64,000 nucleotides of DNA from Fundicoccus culcitae (GTDB lineage: Bacteria; Bacillota; Bacilli; Lactobacillales; Aerococcaceae): the NCBI RefSeq assembly GCF_024661895.1, contig NZ_CP102453.1, forward strand, positions 1,550,001-1,614,000, read 5' to 3'. Below the pieces are notes generated by a model. The model made no database searches, was not told where the DNA came from, and worked only from the letters and a program-made list of their open reading frames with translations. Positions 48,676 to 57,747 of the stretch are shown in pieces. Positions within the stretch are counted from its first letter, which is position 1. Every line of letters starts with the position of its first letter. The position numbers and the translations under genes were made by a program.

Positions 48676-50604
48676 TTATTCGGCGGTTAAAGAGGTGGCG
48701 GCGTTAGCGCCGGCAATGCGTCCGTAGACAACGATGTCGGCTAAAGCATTTCCGCCTAGACGGTTGGTTCCGTGAATGCCTCCGGTGACTTCGCCGGCAG
48801 CGAAGAGACCTTCGATGACTTCGCCGTCTTCATTTAAGACTTGGGCAGCGGCATTTATTTGGAGGCCACCCATGGTGTGGTGAACGGTCGGTTTGCGGGC
48901 AGCCGCGTAAAATGGTGCGATATCTATTTTGTTGTCAAATAAGGTACGGCCAAAGGGATCTTCGATGGTGCCGTCAACGGCTTGGTTGAATTCATCCACT
49001 GTTGCCACTAAGTTAGCCGGATCGACCCCTATTAATTCTGCCAATTCTTCTAGGGTGTCAGCTTCATAAGCGCGACCAGCGGCTACTAACTCGTCAATGG
49101 TTTCATTGAAATTGTTGCGTGTATCCCCTGTTGGGTATGAATGTTGGTCGACGATGGTCCACATCAAGGCATCTTCTTGTTCAAATAACGCTTTGGTCAT
49201 GACGTCACGGCGTTCGCCTTCGTTGACGAAGCGTAGACCGTCAGAATTCACAAAAATACGGTCTTGAACGCCTTGTTCAATATTACCGGATAAACTACCC
49301 GTTTCAGGGTCACCCATGGGTAATAATTGGATATCGCTCATGCCGACTAAAGAGGCATTGACTTGTTGTCCCAATTCAATCCCATCACCTGTTGCGCCGG
49401 TATGATTGGTTGTTTTAATGTCAGCTAAGGACGGCCAGTTTTCATTGAATTCTTCGCGCATTTCTTCATTGGCGGCAAAACCACCGGTCGCAATAACAAC
49501 GGCACTGGCTCTTAATTCAACCTTTTCCCCGTTGCTTTCAACGATAACGCCGACTACTTTTCCGTCTTCAACTATCAGGTCAGTCGCTTTGGTATTTAAG
49601 AAATATTGCATGTCATCCGCATTTTCATCGAAATAGTTGCTAAAGGCATTAATATATCCTGTTCCTAGCGGTTCTGATGGTTGATGGGCACGGGTCCATA
49701 AGCCACCTAAAACGGTAAACATATAGTCGTTGAATTCCATCCCTAAAGATTCCATCCATTCAATCCCTTCATAGGCTTGGTCACCTAATTGGTCGACTAA
49801 AACAGGGTCAGCGGTTTTATCCCCACCATTGTATGTTTGTAACTTATGTAAAGAGGGTGAATCAAATAAATAGGTTGCTCCAGAAGCTTTGTAGGCTTCC
49901 CATTCTTCGGCTAAGGTTGCTTGCCAAGATTGAACGAGTTCGTCGGCTTGTTCCTCAGCAATAATGGTTTCGACGGTTTCACGCTCAAGGTCCGTCATTT
50001 CGATTGATTCTTGGCGACCTGGGTCGGCAGCATTATAAGCGGCACCTGAAAGAATGGTGTTACCACCTAAACGTGGCATTTTCTCAACTAAGATAACTTT
50101 AGCCCCATTTTGATGGGCACTAACGGCAGCGGCTAACCCAGATCCACCGCCACCAATAACAATGACATCGGTTGTTTGGCTTTGGATGGTCTCAACTTCT
50201 TCAACTGTCTCTGCTTCTTTTTCCTTTAAAGCATCAACATCGGCACCAGCGGCTTCTAACGCTAGGGCTAAAGCTGCTAAAAAGCCGCTTGAAGAGCCTG
50301 TTGCACCCGAAACCACATCAACATTTAAGGTTTGTCCTTGAATGACTCGATCAATTAAGGTTGTGATGGCTTCATCACCAATACCTGGGGTTTCATCGGC
50401 TGCATCGGCTTCGATGGATACAATCCGATCGTCCGTTACCGTAACGGTCACCGTTACATCCCCACCATAACCCCCGCTCGTTGCTTCATACGTTCCAGCC
50501 ATATACTCTTGGGCTGCGACCTTGGAAAGTGTGGGTACAAATAGTCCTAAAACCATGACAAACAGCATCAAAACTTTTAGCGTCTTGCCAATCGTTTTAC
50601 ACAT
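48676..50604 (-). CDS. Secreted fumarate-reductase-like flavoprotein (FMN-binding plus FAD domain)
   Basis: The 642-aa protein has a signal peptide (about 1-31, ending KVAAQ). An FMN-binding domain follows, with VVSGATGSSSG, where the Thr would carry covalent FMN added by an ApbE-type transferase. After a linker comes an FAD_binding_2 domain (VIGGGGSGLAAAVSAHQNGAKVILVEK) ending in GLFAAGEVTGGIHGTNRLGGNAL. It resembles extracellular fumarate and urocanate reductases that take electrons from a membrane chain; the acceptor is not certain. No apbE gene is in the window. The start follows GGAGGAG. The stop is in the motif GAATAAATACC. Confidence 0.85.
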   Translation of the reverse strand: MCKTIGKTLKVLMLFVMVLGLFVPTLSKVAAQEYMAGTYEATSGGYGGDVTVTVTVTDDRIVSIEADAADETPGIGDEAITTLIDRVIQGQTLNVDVVSGATGSSSGFLAALALALEAAGADVDALKEKEAETVEEVETIQSQTTDVIVIGGGGSGLAAAVSAHQNGAKVILVEKMPRLGGNTILSGAAYNAADPGRQESIEMTDLERETVETIIAEEQADELVQSWQATLAEEWEAYKASGATYLFDSPSLHKLQTYNGGDKTADPVLVDQLGDQAYEGIEWMESLGMEFNDYMFTVLGGLWTRAHQPSEPLGTGYINAFSNYFDENADDMQYFLNTKATDLIVEDGKVVGVIVESNGEKVELRASAVVIATGGFAANEEMREEFNENWPSLADIKTTNHTGATGDGIELGQQVNASLVGMSDIQLLPMGDPETGSLSGNIEQGVQDRIFVNSDGLRFVNEGERRDVMTKALFEQEDALMWTIVDQHSYPTGDTRNNFNETIDELVAAGRAYEADTLEELAELIGVDPANLVATVDEFNQAVDGTIEDPFGRTLFDNKIDIAPFYAAARKPTVHHTMGGLQINAAAQVLNEDGEVIEGLFAAGEVTGGIHGTNRLGGNALADIVVYGRIAGANAATSLTAE

Positions 50605-50751
50605 TCAATCTCCTCCTTGTGAAATATCTCATAAACTAATCATAAATGATTTTTATTCGACTTTCAATAGTTTTTGTGTTTTATTTCACATATTTTTGGT
50701 GTAATCGTTTTAAATTAATCGATTCTTCCTAATATATAAACATCCCCCTTT

Positions 50752-50810
50752 AAATAAATATTTCACTATGTCGGCTGGTTGCGCTTTCTGCCCTAGCAGT
50801 GATATTTATT
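50752..50810. repeat. Facing copies of the dispersed motif upstream of pyc
   Basis: AAATAAATATTTCACT (50,752-50,767) faces GCAGTGATATTTATT (50,796-50,810). They lie between the divergent flavoprotein and pyruvate carboxylase genes. A TATAAT at 50,845-50,850 may be the pyc -10 element; no convincing -35 is seen. Confidence 0.5.
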
Positions 50811-50882
50811 AAAAATGAATGTGTTTTTCAAAAGGGTTTTCCTATATAATAGGTTTATGTACACGGAATGGGAGTTGAGAGT

Positions 50883-53800
50883 GTGAATAAGATTAACAAA
50901 GTCCTAGTCGCTAACCGCGGGGAAATTGCCATTCGCATCATGCGCGCGTGCCATGAGCTCGGAATTAAAACTGTCGGTATTTATTCAAAAGAAGATATTG
51001 GTACGTTGCACCGTCAAAAGGCGAACGAATCTTATTTGGTTGGGGAGGACAAGAGCCCGACGCAGGCTTATTTAGACATCGAAGAAATTCTGGCGTTAGC
51101 TAAGGATAAAGATGTTGATGCGATTCACCCTGGCTATGGTTTTTTAAGTGAAAATGAAACCTTTGCGCAGCGTTGTGCTGAAGAAGGGATTATTTTTATT
51201 GGGCCGGAACTGCAACATTTAGGCATGTTTGGTAATAAAACGCGTGCTCGTGAAACGGCTATTAGTGCGGGTTTAAAGGTCATCCCGGGTAGTGAAGGTG
51301 TGATTGACTCGGTTGATGAGGTGTATGCTTTTGGACAAGAACATGGTTACCCGCTGATTGTGAAAGCCGTGAGTGGCGGTGGCGGGAAAGGAATGCGGAT
51401 TGTCCATGATGAATCTCAAGCGCAAGATGCCTATGACCGGACCAAATCGGAGGCCATGAACTCGTTTGGGAATGATCATTTATACCTTGAAAAATACATT
51501 GACCACCCTAAACATATTGAGGTGCAAATTTTGGGTGACCAATTTGGCAACATTGTACATTTGCATGAGCGGGATTGTTCGGTGCAACGGCGCCATCAAA
51601 AAGTGGTCGAAGTAGCACCGGCCTATCATTTGTCGCAAACTATGCGTGACCGTTTGAGTGCAGCAGCCCTGCAATTGATGAATCATGTGGGCTATGTGAA
51701 TGCTGGAACGGTTGAGTTTCTGGTTTCGGGCGATGACTTTTACTTTATTGAAGTCAATCCGCGGGTTCAAGTGGAACATACTATCACGGAAGCCATTACG
51801 GGAATTGATATTGTTAAAACGCAAATTCTCATTGCCGATGGCGAATCGTTGTTTGGCGAAGCCATTCATATGCCGGCACAAGACGCGATTGAGGTTCAAG
51901 GTTTTGCGATACAGTCGCGGATTACAACCGAGGATCCGATGAATGATTTTGCACCCGATACGGGCAAGATTAGTGGTTACCAATCTCCCGGAGGTCCTGG
52001 TATTCGTTTAGACGCCGGCGATGCCTTCCGTGGCTCGGTGATTTCGCCTTATTACGACTCTTTGTTAGTGAAAATTACTGCTAGCGGCACTACGATTGAC
52101 GAAACAATTTCGAAAATGTCACGAGCTTTGGACGAAATCCGTGTGGTGGGTGTGACCACCAATATTTCTTTTTTAAAAAATATCATTTTACATCCGATGT
52201 TTTATACGGGGGATTATGACACCACCTTTATCCAGGATTTCCCTGAACTGTTCGACTTTGTGCCCCCTCGCAATCGCGGTACGAAAATCTTGCGCTACAT
52301 CGCCGACGTGACGGTTAATGGTTTTCCTGGGATTGATGTGAAAGAAAAACCTAAATTCGAAAGCCGTACAACCCCTAAAATAAATATCACCCAAGCTGTG
52401 TTGGGGGTTGAAAAGCCAACCTTTAAACATTTATTAGATGCGGAAGGTCCTGAAGCGGTTGTTCAAGCCGTCTTAAATAGTGACCATACCTTATTAACAG
52501 ATACAACCTTACGCGATGCCCATCAATCCTTGTTAACGACACGTTTGCGGACGGATGATATGGTTCGGATTGCGCCTTATATGAATCGGACGTTGCGTGA
52601 TTATTTCTCACTGGAAATGTGGGGTGGCGCCACCTTTGATGTGGCTTACAATTTTTTACGTGAAAGTCCTTGGCATCGTTTAAGGGAATTGCGTGCCTTG
52701 ATTCCGGATATTCCTTTCCAAATGTTGTTGCGGGCATCGAATGCGGTTGGCTATAAAAATTATGCGGATAATGTGTTGAGTCAGTTTATTCAAACGAGTG
52801 CAGAAGCTGGGATTGATGTTTTCCGAATCTTTGATTCTTTGAACTGGATGGAAACCATGAAGTTACCTATAGAAGAAGCACTTAAAACCGGTAAAATTGT
52901 CGAAGGGGCTTTGTGCTATACCGGAGATATTCTCAATCCGCAGCGTTCAGAGATATTTACTTTGGATTATTATGTGAAGTTAGCTAAAGAAATTCAGGCG
53001 CAGGGCGTGCATTTCTTGGGCATCAAGGATATGTCGGGGATTTTGAAACCTGAGGCGGCCTATATGCTGGTGAAAGCACTGAAGGAAGAGATTGATATTC
53101 CGATTCATTTGCATACGCATGATACGAGCAGCAATGGTTTAGCGACCTATTCGCGGGCGATTGATGCGGGCGTGGATGTGGTTGATACGGCTAACGCCGG
53201 TCTGGCGGGTCAAAATTCGCAACCGGATGCGAATGCTTTGTATTACAGTCGCCAAGGTAAAGAGCGTAATGTGGTGGTTAATTTGGATGCCAATGATCAG
53301 ATGGCTGAGTATTGGAAGGTGACGCGTTCGTATTATGCGCCCTTTGAGTCTGATTTGAAGACAGCCTTTACGCAAGTTTATGACTATGAAGTGCCGGGTG
53401 GTCAGTACAGTAATTTGCGGGCGCAAGCTAATTCCTTAGGCTTGGGTGGGCGTTTTGGTGAAGTGATGGACATGTACAAAACGGTCAACAAGCTATTAGG
53501 TGATATAGTGAAGGTGACGCCTTCTTCGAAAGTGGTTGGCGATATGGCTTTGTTTATGGTGCAAAATGATTTGGATGAAGTGAATGTGTATGAGCGTGGG
53601 AATGAGGTCGATTTCCCTGAATCGGTTATTTCTTTCTTCCAAGGACAGATTGGGCAGCCAGTTGGTGGCATGAATGTGGCGCTGCGGGATGTTGTGTTGA
53701 AAGGGCGCGATTATATTACGGATCGGCCGGGTAAATATATTGAGCCTTATGATTTTGATGCGGCGCGTGACGAATTGTGTGTCTTAATGCCTGAGCGTGA

Positions 53801-54335
53801 GATTAGTGATGAGGGCTTGTTGAGTTATGCTTTGTATCCTAAGGTTTATACGGATTATTTACGTTTCTTTGAGGAATACAACAAGATTCAAGTGATTGAT
53901 ACAGCCACCTTCTTTTATGGTTTGGAGCCTAATGAGCAGGTGGTGGTGGATTTGGAGCCTGGTAAGTCTCTATTAATTGAGTTAACGAGCGTGGGGCCTT
54001 TACGTGGTGGTGGCTTACGGACGGTCTATTTCGATTTAAATGGTTTACCTTATGAAGTAGAAGTTCAGGATCGCAATGTTGAGGGTACGGTGATGGTACG
54101 CAAAAAAGCGGACAAGACGAATCCTAAACATATTGGTGCTTCTATGCCGGGTACGGTGGTGAAGGTGATGGTGAGTGAAGGCGAGCGTGTGAGCCAGAAT
54201 CAAACGTTAATGGTTACTGAGGCGATGAAGATGGAGGCGGCTATTCAAGCGCCGCGTGCTGGGGTTGTGAAGAAGCTTTATGTCAATGAAGCCGATCAGG
54301 TTAAAGGCAATGATTTGTTGATTGAGTTTGAATAG
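50883..54335 (+). CDS. pyc: Pyruvate carboxylase
   Basis: The protein of about 1150 aa converts pyruvate to oxaloacetate using ATP and biotin. The biotin carboxylase domain comes first (VLVANRGEIAIRIMRACHELG; ATP loop SGGGGKGMRIV). Next is the carboxyltransferase domain (TTLRDAHQSLLTTRLR; metal histidines in IHLHTHDTSSNG). The biotin-carrier domain is last, with TEAMKMEA at the biotinyl lysine. Its length is normal. The GTG at 50,883, eight bases from GGGAG, is preferred over the ATG at 50,868. It supplies oxaloacetate and could feed a reductive route to fumarate used by the divergent flavoprotein; that link is inferred. Confidence 0.97.
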   Translation: MNKINKVLVANRGEIAIRIMRACHELGIKTVGIYSKEDIGTLHRQKANESYLVGEDKSPTQAYLDIEEILALAKDKDVDAIHPGYGFLSENETFAQRCAEEGIIFIGPELQHLGMFGNKTRARETAISAGLKVIPGSEGVIDSVDEVYAFGQEHGYPLIVKAVSGGGGKGMRIVHDESQAQDAYDRTKSEAMNSFGNDHLYLEKYIDHPKHIEVQILGDQFGNIVHLHERDCSVQRRHQKVVEVAPAYHLSQTMRDRLSAAALQLMNHVGYVNAGTVEFLVSGDDFYFIEVNPRVQVEHTITEAITGIDIVKTQILIADGESLFGEAIHMPAQDAIEVQGFAIQSRITTEDPMNDFAPDTGKISGYQSPGGPGIRLDAGDAFRGSVISPYYDSLLVKITASGTTIDETISKMSRALDEIRVVGVTTNISFLKNIILHPMFYTGDYDTTFIQDFPELFDFVPPRNRGTKILRYIADVTVNGFPGIDVKEKPKFESRTTPKINITQAVLGVEKPTFKHLLDAEGPEAVVQAVLNSDHTLLTDTTLRDAHQSLLTTRLRTDDMVRIAPYMNRTLRDYFSLEMWGGATFDVAYNFLRESPWHRLRELRALIPDIPFQMLLRASNAVGYKNYADNVLSQFIQTSAEAGIDVFRIFDSLNWMETMKLPIEEALKTGKIVEGALCYTGDILNPQRSEIFTLDYYVKLAKEIQAQGVHFLGIKDMSGILKPEAAYMLVKALKEEIDIPIHLHTHDTSSNGLATYSRAIDAGVDVVDTANAGLAGQNSQPDANALYYSRQGKERNVVVNLDANDQMAEYWKVTRSYYAPFESDLKTAFTQVYDYEVPGGQYSNLRAQANSLGLGGRFGEVMDMYKTVNKLLGDIVKVTPSSKVVGDMALFMVQNDLDEVNVYERGNEVDFPESVISFFQGQIGQPVGGMNVALRDVVLKGRDYITDRPGKYIEPYDFDAARDELCVLMPEREISDEGLLSYALYPKVYTDYLRFFEEYNKIQVIDTATFFYGLEPNEQVVVDLEPGKSLLIELTSVGPLRGGGLRTVYFDLNGLPYEVEVQDRNVEGTVMVRKKADKTNPKHIGASMPGTVVKVMVSEGERVSQNQTLMVTEAMKMEAAIQAPRAGVVKKLYVNEADQVKGNDLLIEFE

Positions 54336-54370
54336 GGGTGTTGCATAAATTCGACCGTAAGGCGCTACAA

Positions 54371-54451
54371 AAATTCGACCGTTTTTAATGATAGGGGGAC
54401 CGTTCTGGGCCTCGTTGCTAATGCTATCATTAAAAACGGTCGGATTTTTTT
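54371..54451 (+). terminator. Long hairpin terminator after pyc (CGAACTTTT family)
   Basis: 54,371-54,394 pairs with 54,424-54,447 with one mismatch over 24 bases (core CGACCGTTTTTAATGATAG), followed by a T-run. Part of the arm (AATTCGACCGT) is repeated just upstream at about 54,350. Confidence 0.8.
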
Positions 54452-54507
54452 GGCTTTCAGTGGGTAGTAAGGGGGAAGTGAAGAACCGTCATTTCTCACT
54501 TGCGTAG

Positions 54508-54590
54508 GCGCACACATATTCGGGCAGTTGTTGTGTGCGTGATGGGGAGCGCACACATATTGGAGCAGTTGTTGTGTGCGTGAACCTAAG
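54508..54590. repeat. Two hairpin units at 41-bp spacing
   Basis: GCGCACACATATT begins at 54,508 and 54,549. In each unit GCGCACACA pairs with TGTGTGCGT, with CAGTTGT in the loop. Confidence 0.8.
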
Positions 54591-54628
54591 CAGGAATATG
54601 TGACCATAAATAAACTACAAATTAGGCT

Positions 54629-54795
54629 ATTCGGTCATCAAATGACTGATTTCGTGACTGAATAAAGCTAATCTGTCATCTGCTCAAGTAGCAAAAGACA
54701 GAATAGCCTTAATCTGTCATCTGCTCAAGTAGCAAAAGACAGAATAATTTGATTCTGTCCAAAATCCAATAAAAAAGTAAATGGCAAATGAGAAA
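54629..54795. repeat. Four related hairpin units at 41-bp spacing
   Basis: TCGGTCATC at 54,631, TCTGTCATC at 54,672 and 54,713, and TCTGTCC at 54,754 are exactly 41 bases apart. In the middle units ATCTGTC pairs with GACAGAAT and TGCT pairs with AGCA within the loop. The first unit has diverged in sequence but still folds (TTCGGTCA/TGACTGAA). Confidence 0.8.
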
Positions 54796-54797
54796 AC

Positions 54798-54833
54798 GTT
54801 ATTGTCACTCAGATATTTCCATGTGACAATAAC
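54798..54833. other. Single perfect 11-bp palindromic hairpin
   Basis: GTTATTGTCAC (54,798-54,808) pairs with GTGACAATAAC (54,823-54,833). It lies at the end of the hairpin repeat cluster in the convergent gap between pyc and the ABC-2 genes. No gene is seen in 54,336-54,913. Confidence 0.7.
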
Positions 54834-54913
54834 TTAGATGAGCATTGAAAGTCGGCCTATCACTTCCCGCTTACCTTAGCAGTGGCCAGACCTCCCACTT
54901 ACCAATTATCCCC

Positions 54914-55684
54914 CTAACTCCGCAAGCCTTTCCCGGTATCGACTAGATAATAAGCCAAGCCATATAAAGCGAGTGTAAAGACCAGTAAAATCACCAACGA
55001 AGTCGTTAATGGAATATCGGTAGAACCGAGGAAACCATAGCGGAAAGCAGAAATCATATAGGCAATGGGATTTATTTTAGAGACGCCTTGCCAAAATGGG
55101 GGCAACATCGAAATCGCATAGAAGACGCCCCCTAAATAGGTCAACGGTTGGATGATGAACATGGGAACGATTTGAATGTCATCGTAGGATTGCGCGTAAA
55201 CACCGTTAATCAGACCCGCTAAAGAAAAGACAATGACGGTTAACAACAAGACGCCAATGACAATTGGCCATGAATAGACCTTAAGCGGAACAAAAAATAA
55301 TGAAACGATGGTCACTAAGGCACTAACAATTAAGCTACGTCCCAAGCCCCCTATAACAAAGCCCCAAATAATCGCGTGGGTTGGAACAGGCGCTACCAGT
55401 AATTCTTCGATATTTTTTTGGAGTTTTTGCGAAAAGAAAGAAGATGAGACATTGGAATAGGACGAATTGATGGCTGACATCATAATTAAGCCCGGCACAA
55501 TAAATTCAATATAAGAAAAGCCATCAATTTGACCAATGCGTCCACCAATCATTTTCCCAAAAATTAGAAAGTACAAAGAGGTGGAAATAACCGGCGGAAC
55601 CAATGTTTGGACCCAAATTCTTAAATAGCGATTGGTTTCTTTAATAGCTAAACTTTTTAAAGCAGTGAAATAAACTTTATACAT
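54914..55684 (-). CDS. ABC-2 type exporter permease
   Basis: This 256-aa membrane protein has six hydrophobic segments and the ABC-2 pattern (QKLQKNIEELLVAPVP; QPLTYLGGVFYAISMLPPFWQGVSKINPIAYMISAFRYGFLG). It resembles the YadH/NodJ group. With the ATPase encoded upstream (overlap of eight bases) it forms a two-component exporter. The substrate is unknown. Confidence 0.9.
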   Translation of the reverse strand: MYKVYFTALKSLAIKETNRYLRIWVQTLVPPVISTSLYFLIFGKMIGGRIGQIDGFSYIEFIVPGLIMMSAINSSYSNVSSSFFSQKLQKNIEELLVAPVPTHAIIWGFVIGGLGRSLIVSALVTIVSLFFVPLKVYSWPIVIGVLLLTVIVFSLAGLINGVYAQSYDDIQIVPMFIIQPLTYLGGVFYAISMLPPFWQGVSKINPIAYMISAFRYGFLGSTDIPLTTSLVILLVFTLALYGLAYYLVDTGKGLRS

Positions 55685-56612
55685 CTTGGCGGTCTCCTTG
55701 TCGTTTTTCTTCAGTGATTTTTAAGAATAATTCTTCTAAACGGTTGGAACGATTGCGCATAGACACCACTTTAATCTGTTGTTGACTTAACTGCTCAAAA
55801 ATCCCATTGATGCCTTGTTCGCGCTGCACGTCAACCACTAACGTTTGCGGATCTTCAAACGAATAAATATAACCATCAATCACCGGCGCTTTTTCATAAG
55901 GATCTAAATCAAAAATAAAGGTCTCATATTGTAGTTTAGCCAGTAAAGCCTTCATACTGGTGTTTTCAATCAATTCCCCCGCTTGGATAATGCCAATATT
56001 ACGACACAGCATCTCTGCTTCTTCTAAATAGTGGGTGGTTAAAATAATCGTCGTCCCCGCTTCATTCAATTGGCGCAAAGACTGCCACATTTCACGACGC
56101 AATTCAATATCAACCCCTGCGGTGGGTTCATCCAAAATCAATAACCTAGGCTCATGCATTAAGGCCCGTGCAATCATCAAACGGCGTTTCATCCCTCCCG
56201 AAAGCATCCGCGCACGCACATGACGTTTCTCCCATAAATCGGATTGTTTTAAATATTTTTCACTCCGCACCAAGGCTTCTTTACGCGGAACACCATAATA
56301 ACCCGCTTGATTTACCACAATTTGTTCAACTGTTTCAAAGGGGTTAAAGTTAAATTCCTGTGGCACTAAGCCGATTTGTTGTTTGGCTTTTTCTAAATCG
56401 GTATCTAGATCATAACCAAACACACGCACACTCCCCGACGTTTTATTAACTAGAGAGCTCACAATCCCGATAGTCGTGGATTTGCCCGCTCCATTTGGAC
56501 CAAGCAAGGCATAAAAATCCCCTTCTTCAACCGCTAAATCTAAACCTTTTAAGGCTTCCACCCCGGTTGCATAAACTTTTTTCAAATCATTTAATTCCAA
56601 TGCAAATGCCAT
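55677..56612 (-). CDS. ABC-2 exporter ATPase
   Basis: This ATPase of about 311 aa has Walker A GPNGAGKST, signature LSGGMKRRL, Walker B LLILDEPTAGVD and the switch histidine in ILTTHYLEEAE. It belongs to the YadG/CcmA-like group. The ATG at 56,612 (MAFALELN) behind GAGGAG is preferred over the upstream in-frame ATG at 56,642. It powers the permease encoded downstream. Confidence 0.92.
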   Translation of the reverse strand: MAFALELNDLKKVYATGVEALKGLDLAVEEGDFYALLGPNGAGKSTTIGIVSSLVNKTSGSVRVFGYDLDTDLEKAKQQIGLVPQEFNFNPFETVEQIVVNQAGYYGVPRKEALVRSEKYLKQSDLWEKRHVRARMLSGGMKRRLMIARALMHEPRLLILDEPTAGVDIELRREMWQSLRQLNEAGTTIILTTHYLEEAEMLCRNIGIIQAGELIENTSMKALLAKLQYETFIFDLDPYEKAPVIDGYIYSFEDPQTLVVDVQREQGINGIFEQLSQQQIKVVSMRNRSNRLEELFLKITEEKRQGDRQDV

Positions 56613-56682
56613 GTTGTCGCGCTCCTCATGAATTTTTTTCATTTAAAAACATGCAGCAAATGGCTACATGTTTCTGTTTACC

Positions 56683-57096
56683 CTATTCAGCCTCCGCTAA
56701 GGCAAGGATATTTACTTTAATGGTATCTCTAACCTCACGAAACTTGTTCATCACTTCTTCAGCCGTACCGGTCGCCCGCGCTGGATCTTCCAAGTCCCAA
56801 TGAACATGCGTCGACGTCGGTGGAATCACCGGACAATTGTCCCGCGCATCGCCACATAAGGTAATGATTAAATCGGCTGCCGCAAAATACACCGGGTCAA
56901 TCACATCCGACGTTTGCATGTGAATATCCACCCCGTCCTCCAACATTACCTGAACCGCCTTCGGATTCAAACCATGCGACTCAATTCCAGCACTTTGAAT
57001 GATATAATCCCTTGAACTCAACAGCTTTTTAGCATAACCTTCCGCCATTTGACTCCGACAAGAATTCCCCGTGCATAAAAAATAGATCTTCTTCAT
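56683..57096 (-). CDS. arsC: Thioredoxin-type arsenate reductase
   Basis: This protein of about 137 aa has the low-molecular-weight phosphatase fold. The N-terminal [14 protein letters not shown] carries the P-loop cysteine, and [11 protein letters not shown] carries the two resolving cysteines that define thioredoxin-linked ArsC. It reduces arsenate to arsenite. The ATG at 57,096 behind AAGGGG is the start; upstream in-frame residues are not part of the protein. No arsB or arsR is adjacent, so it stands alone. Confidence 0.9.
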   Translation of the reverse strand: MKKIYFLCTGNSCRSQMAEGYAKKLLSSRDYIIQSAGIESHGLNPKAVQVMLEDGVDIHMQTSDVIDPVYFAAADLIITLCGDARDNCPVIPPTSTHVHWDLEDPARATGTAEEVMNKFREVRDTIKVNILALAEAE

Positions 57097-57117
57097 GATG
57101 AATAACCCCTTTTTTAT

Positions 57118-57132
57118 AATAAATACCACTGC
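57118..57132 (-). repeat. Intergenic copy of the dispersed motif
   Basis: AATAAATACCACTGC is the reverse complement of GCAGTGGTATTTATT and lies upstream of the arsC start. Confidence 0.55.
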
Positions 57133-57222
57133 AAATCCGTCACTGTTAGCCACCTATACTTTAACTACAAGAATATTATACGTTACTTCTATCCTTACGG
57201 CTATGAGAAATTGACGCCTATC

Positions 57223-57735
57223 TTAACCCGTATAGCTAATTGAGCCTGTTTCCAACAATTCCTTGAGTCCCAAAAACATGTAATGCCAGCCTTGTTCCGT
57301 GCTGGTTAACCATTCACCTTCTGCTTTTTCAATATCCACGGCCGTCCATTCTGGCTCATGAATAACATGGATTTCTTGCGTAAAAATCATTGATGTGCCT
57401 TCATCGTTAGCCTTTAATTCAACCGTCAAAGTATCAAACAAATCCTCATAACCGACCGGACTGAGTTCGGGCATCATAAAAGTTAAAACCAACTTATGAG
57501 GGGCGTCGACCAACAAATATTCACCCACCGCCCGATAATCCTTGCCTTGGCGATGGTCGACAATTTCCCACTGTCCTCCCACCACCGGCTCATTGACAGC
57601 TACTTTATTGGTCGCTTTCAAGGTAAACAACCATTGACGCATCATCTCTGGCTTAGTCCAGGCATCAAAGACTTTATCAATACTCACACCAAATTCTCGA
57701 ATCATACTTAATGCGACCGTTGAAACATTTTCCAT
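57223..57735 (-). CDS. SRPBCC (AHSA1-like) family protein
   Basis: This protein of about 170 aa has the Bet v1-like fold of the AHSA1 group: IREFGVSIDKVFDAWTKPEMMRQW at the N-terminus and GWHYMFLGLKELLE at the C-terminus. The function is not known; such proteins bind hydrophobic ligands. The ATG at 57,735, eight bases after AAGGAG, is chosen over the GTG at 57,744. It lies 12 bases after the ROK gene, so they form an operon. Confidence 0.85.
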   Translation of the reverse strand: MENVSTVALSMIREFGVSIDKVFDAWTKPEMMRQWLFTLKATNKVAVNEPVVGGQWEIVDHRQGKDYRAVGEYLLVDAPHKLVLTFMMPELSPVGYEDLFDTLTVELKANDEGTSMIFTQEIHVIHEPEWTAVDIEKAEGEWLTSTEQGWHYMFLGLKELLETGSISYTG

Positions 57736-57747
57736 TGGATTCACTCC

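Noticed and set aside
51480-52430. Long minus-strand open frames inside pyc
   Set aside because: They are mirror frames of a highly conserved gene and encode no recognisable protein.
54365-54607. 80-codon minus-strand frame after pyc
   Set aside because: It covers the terminator hairpin and the GCGCACACA repeats and has no good start site.
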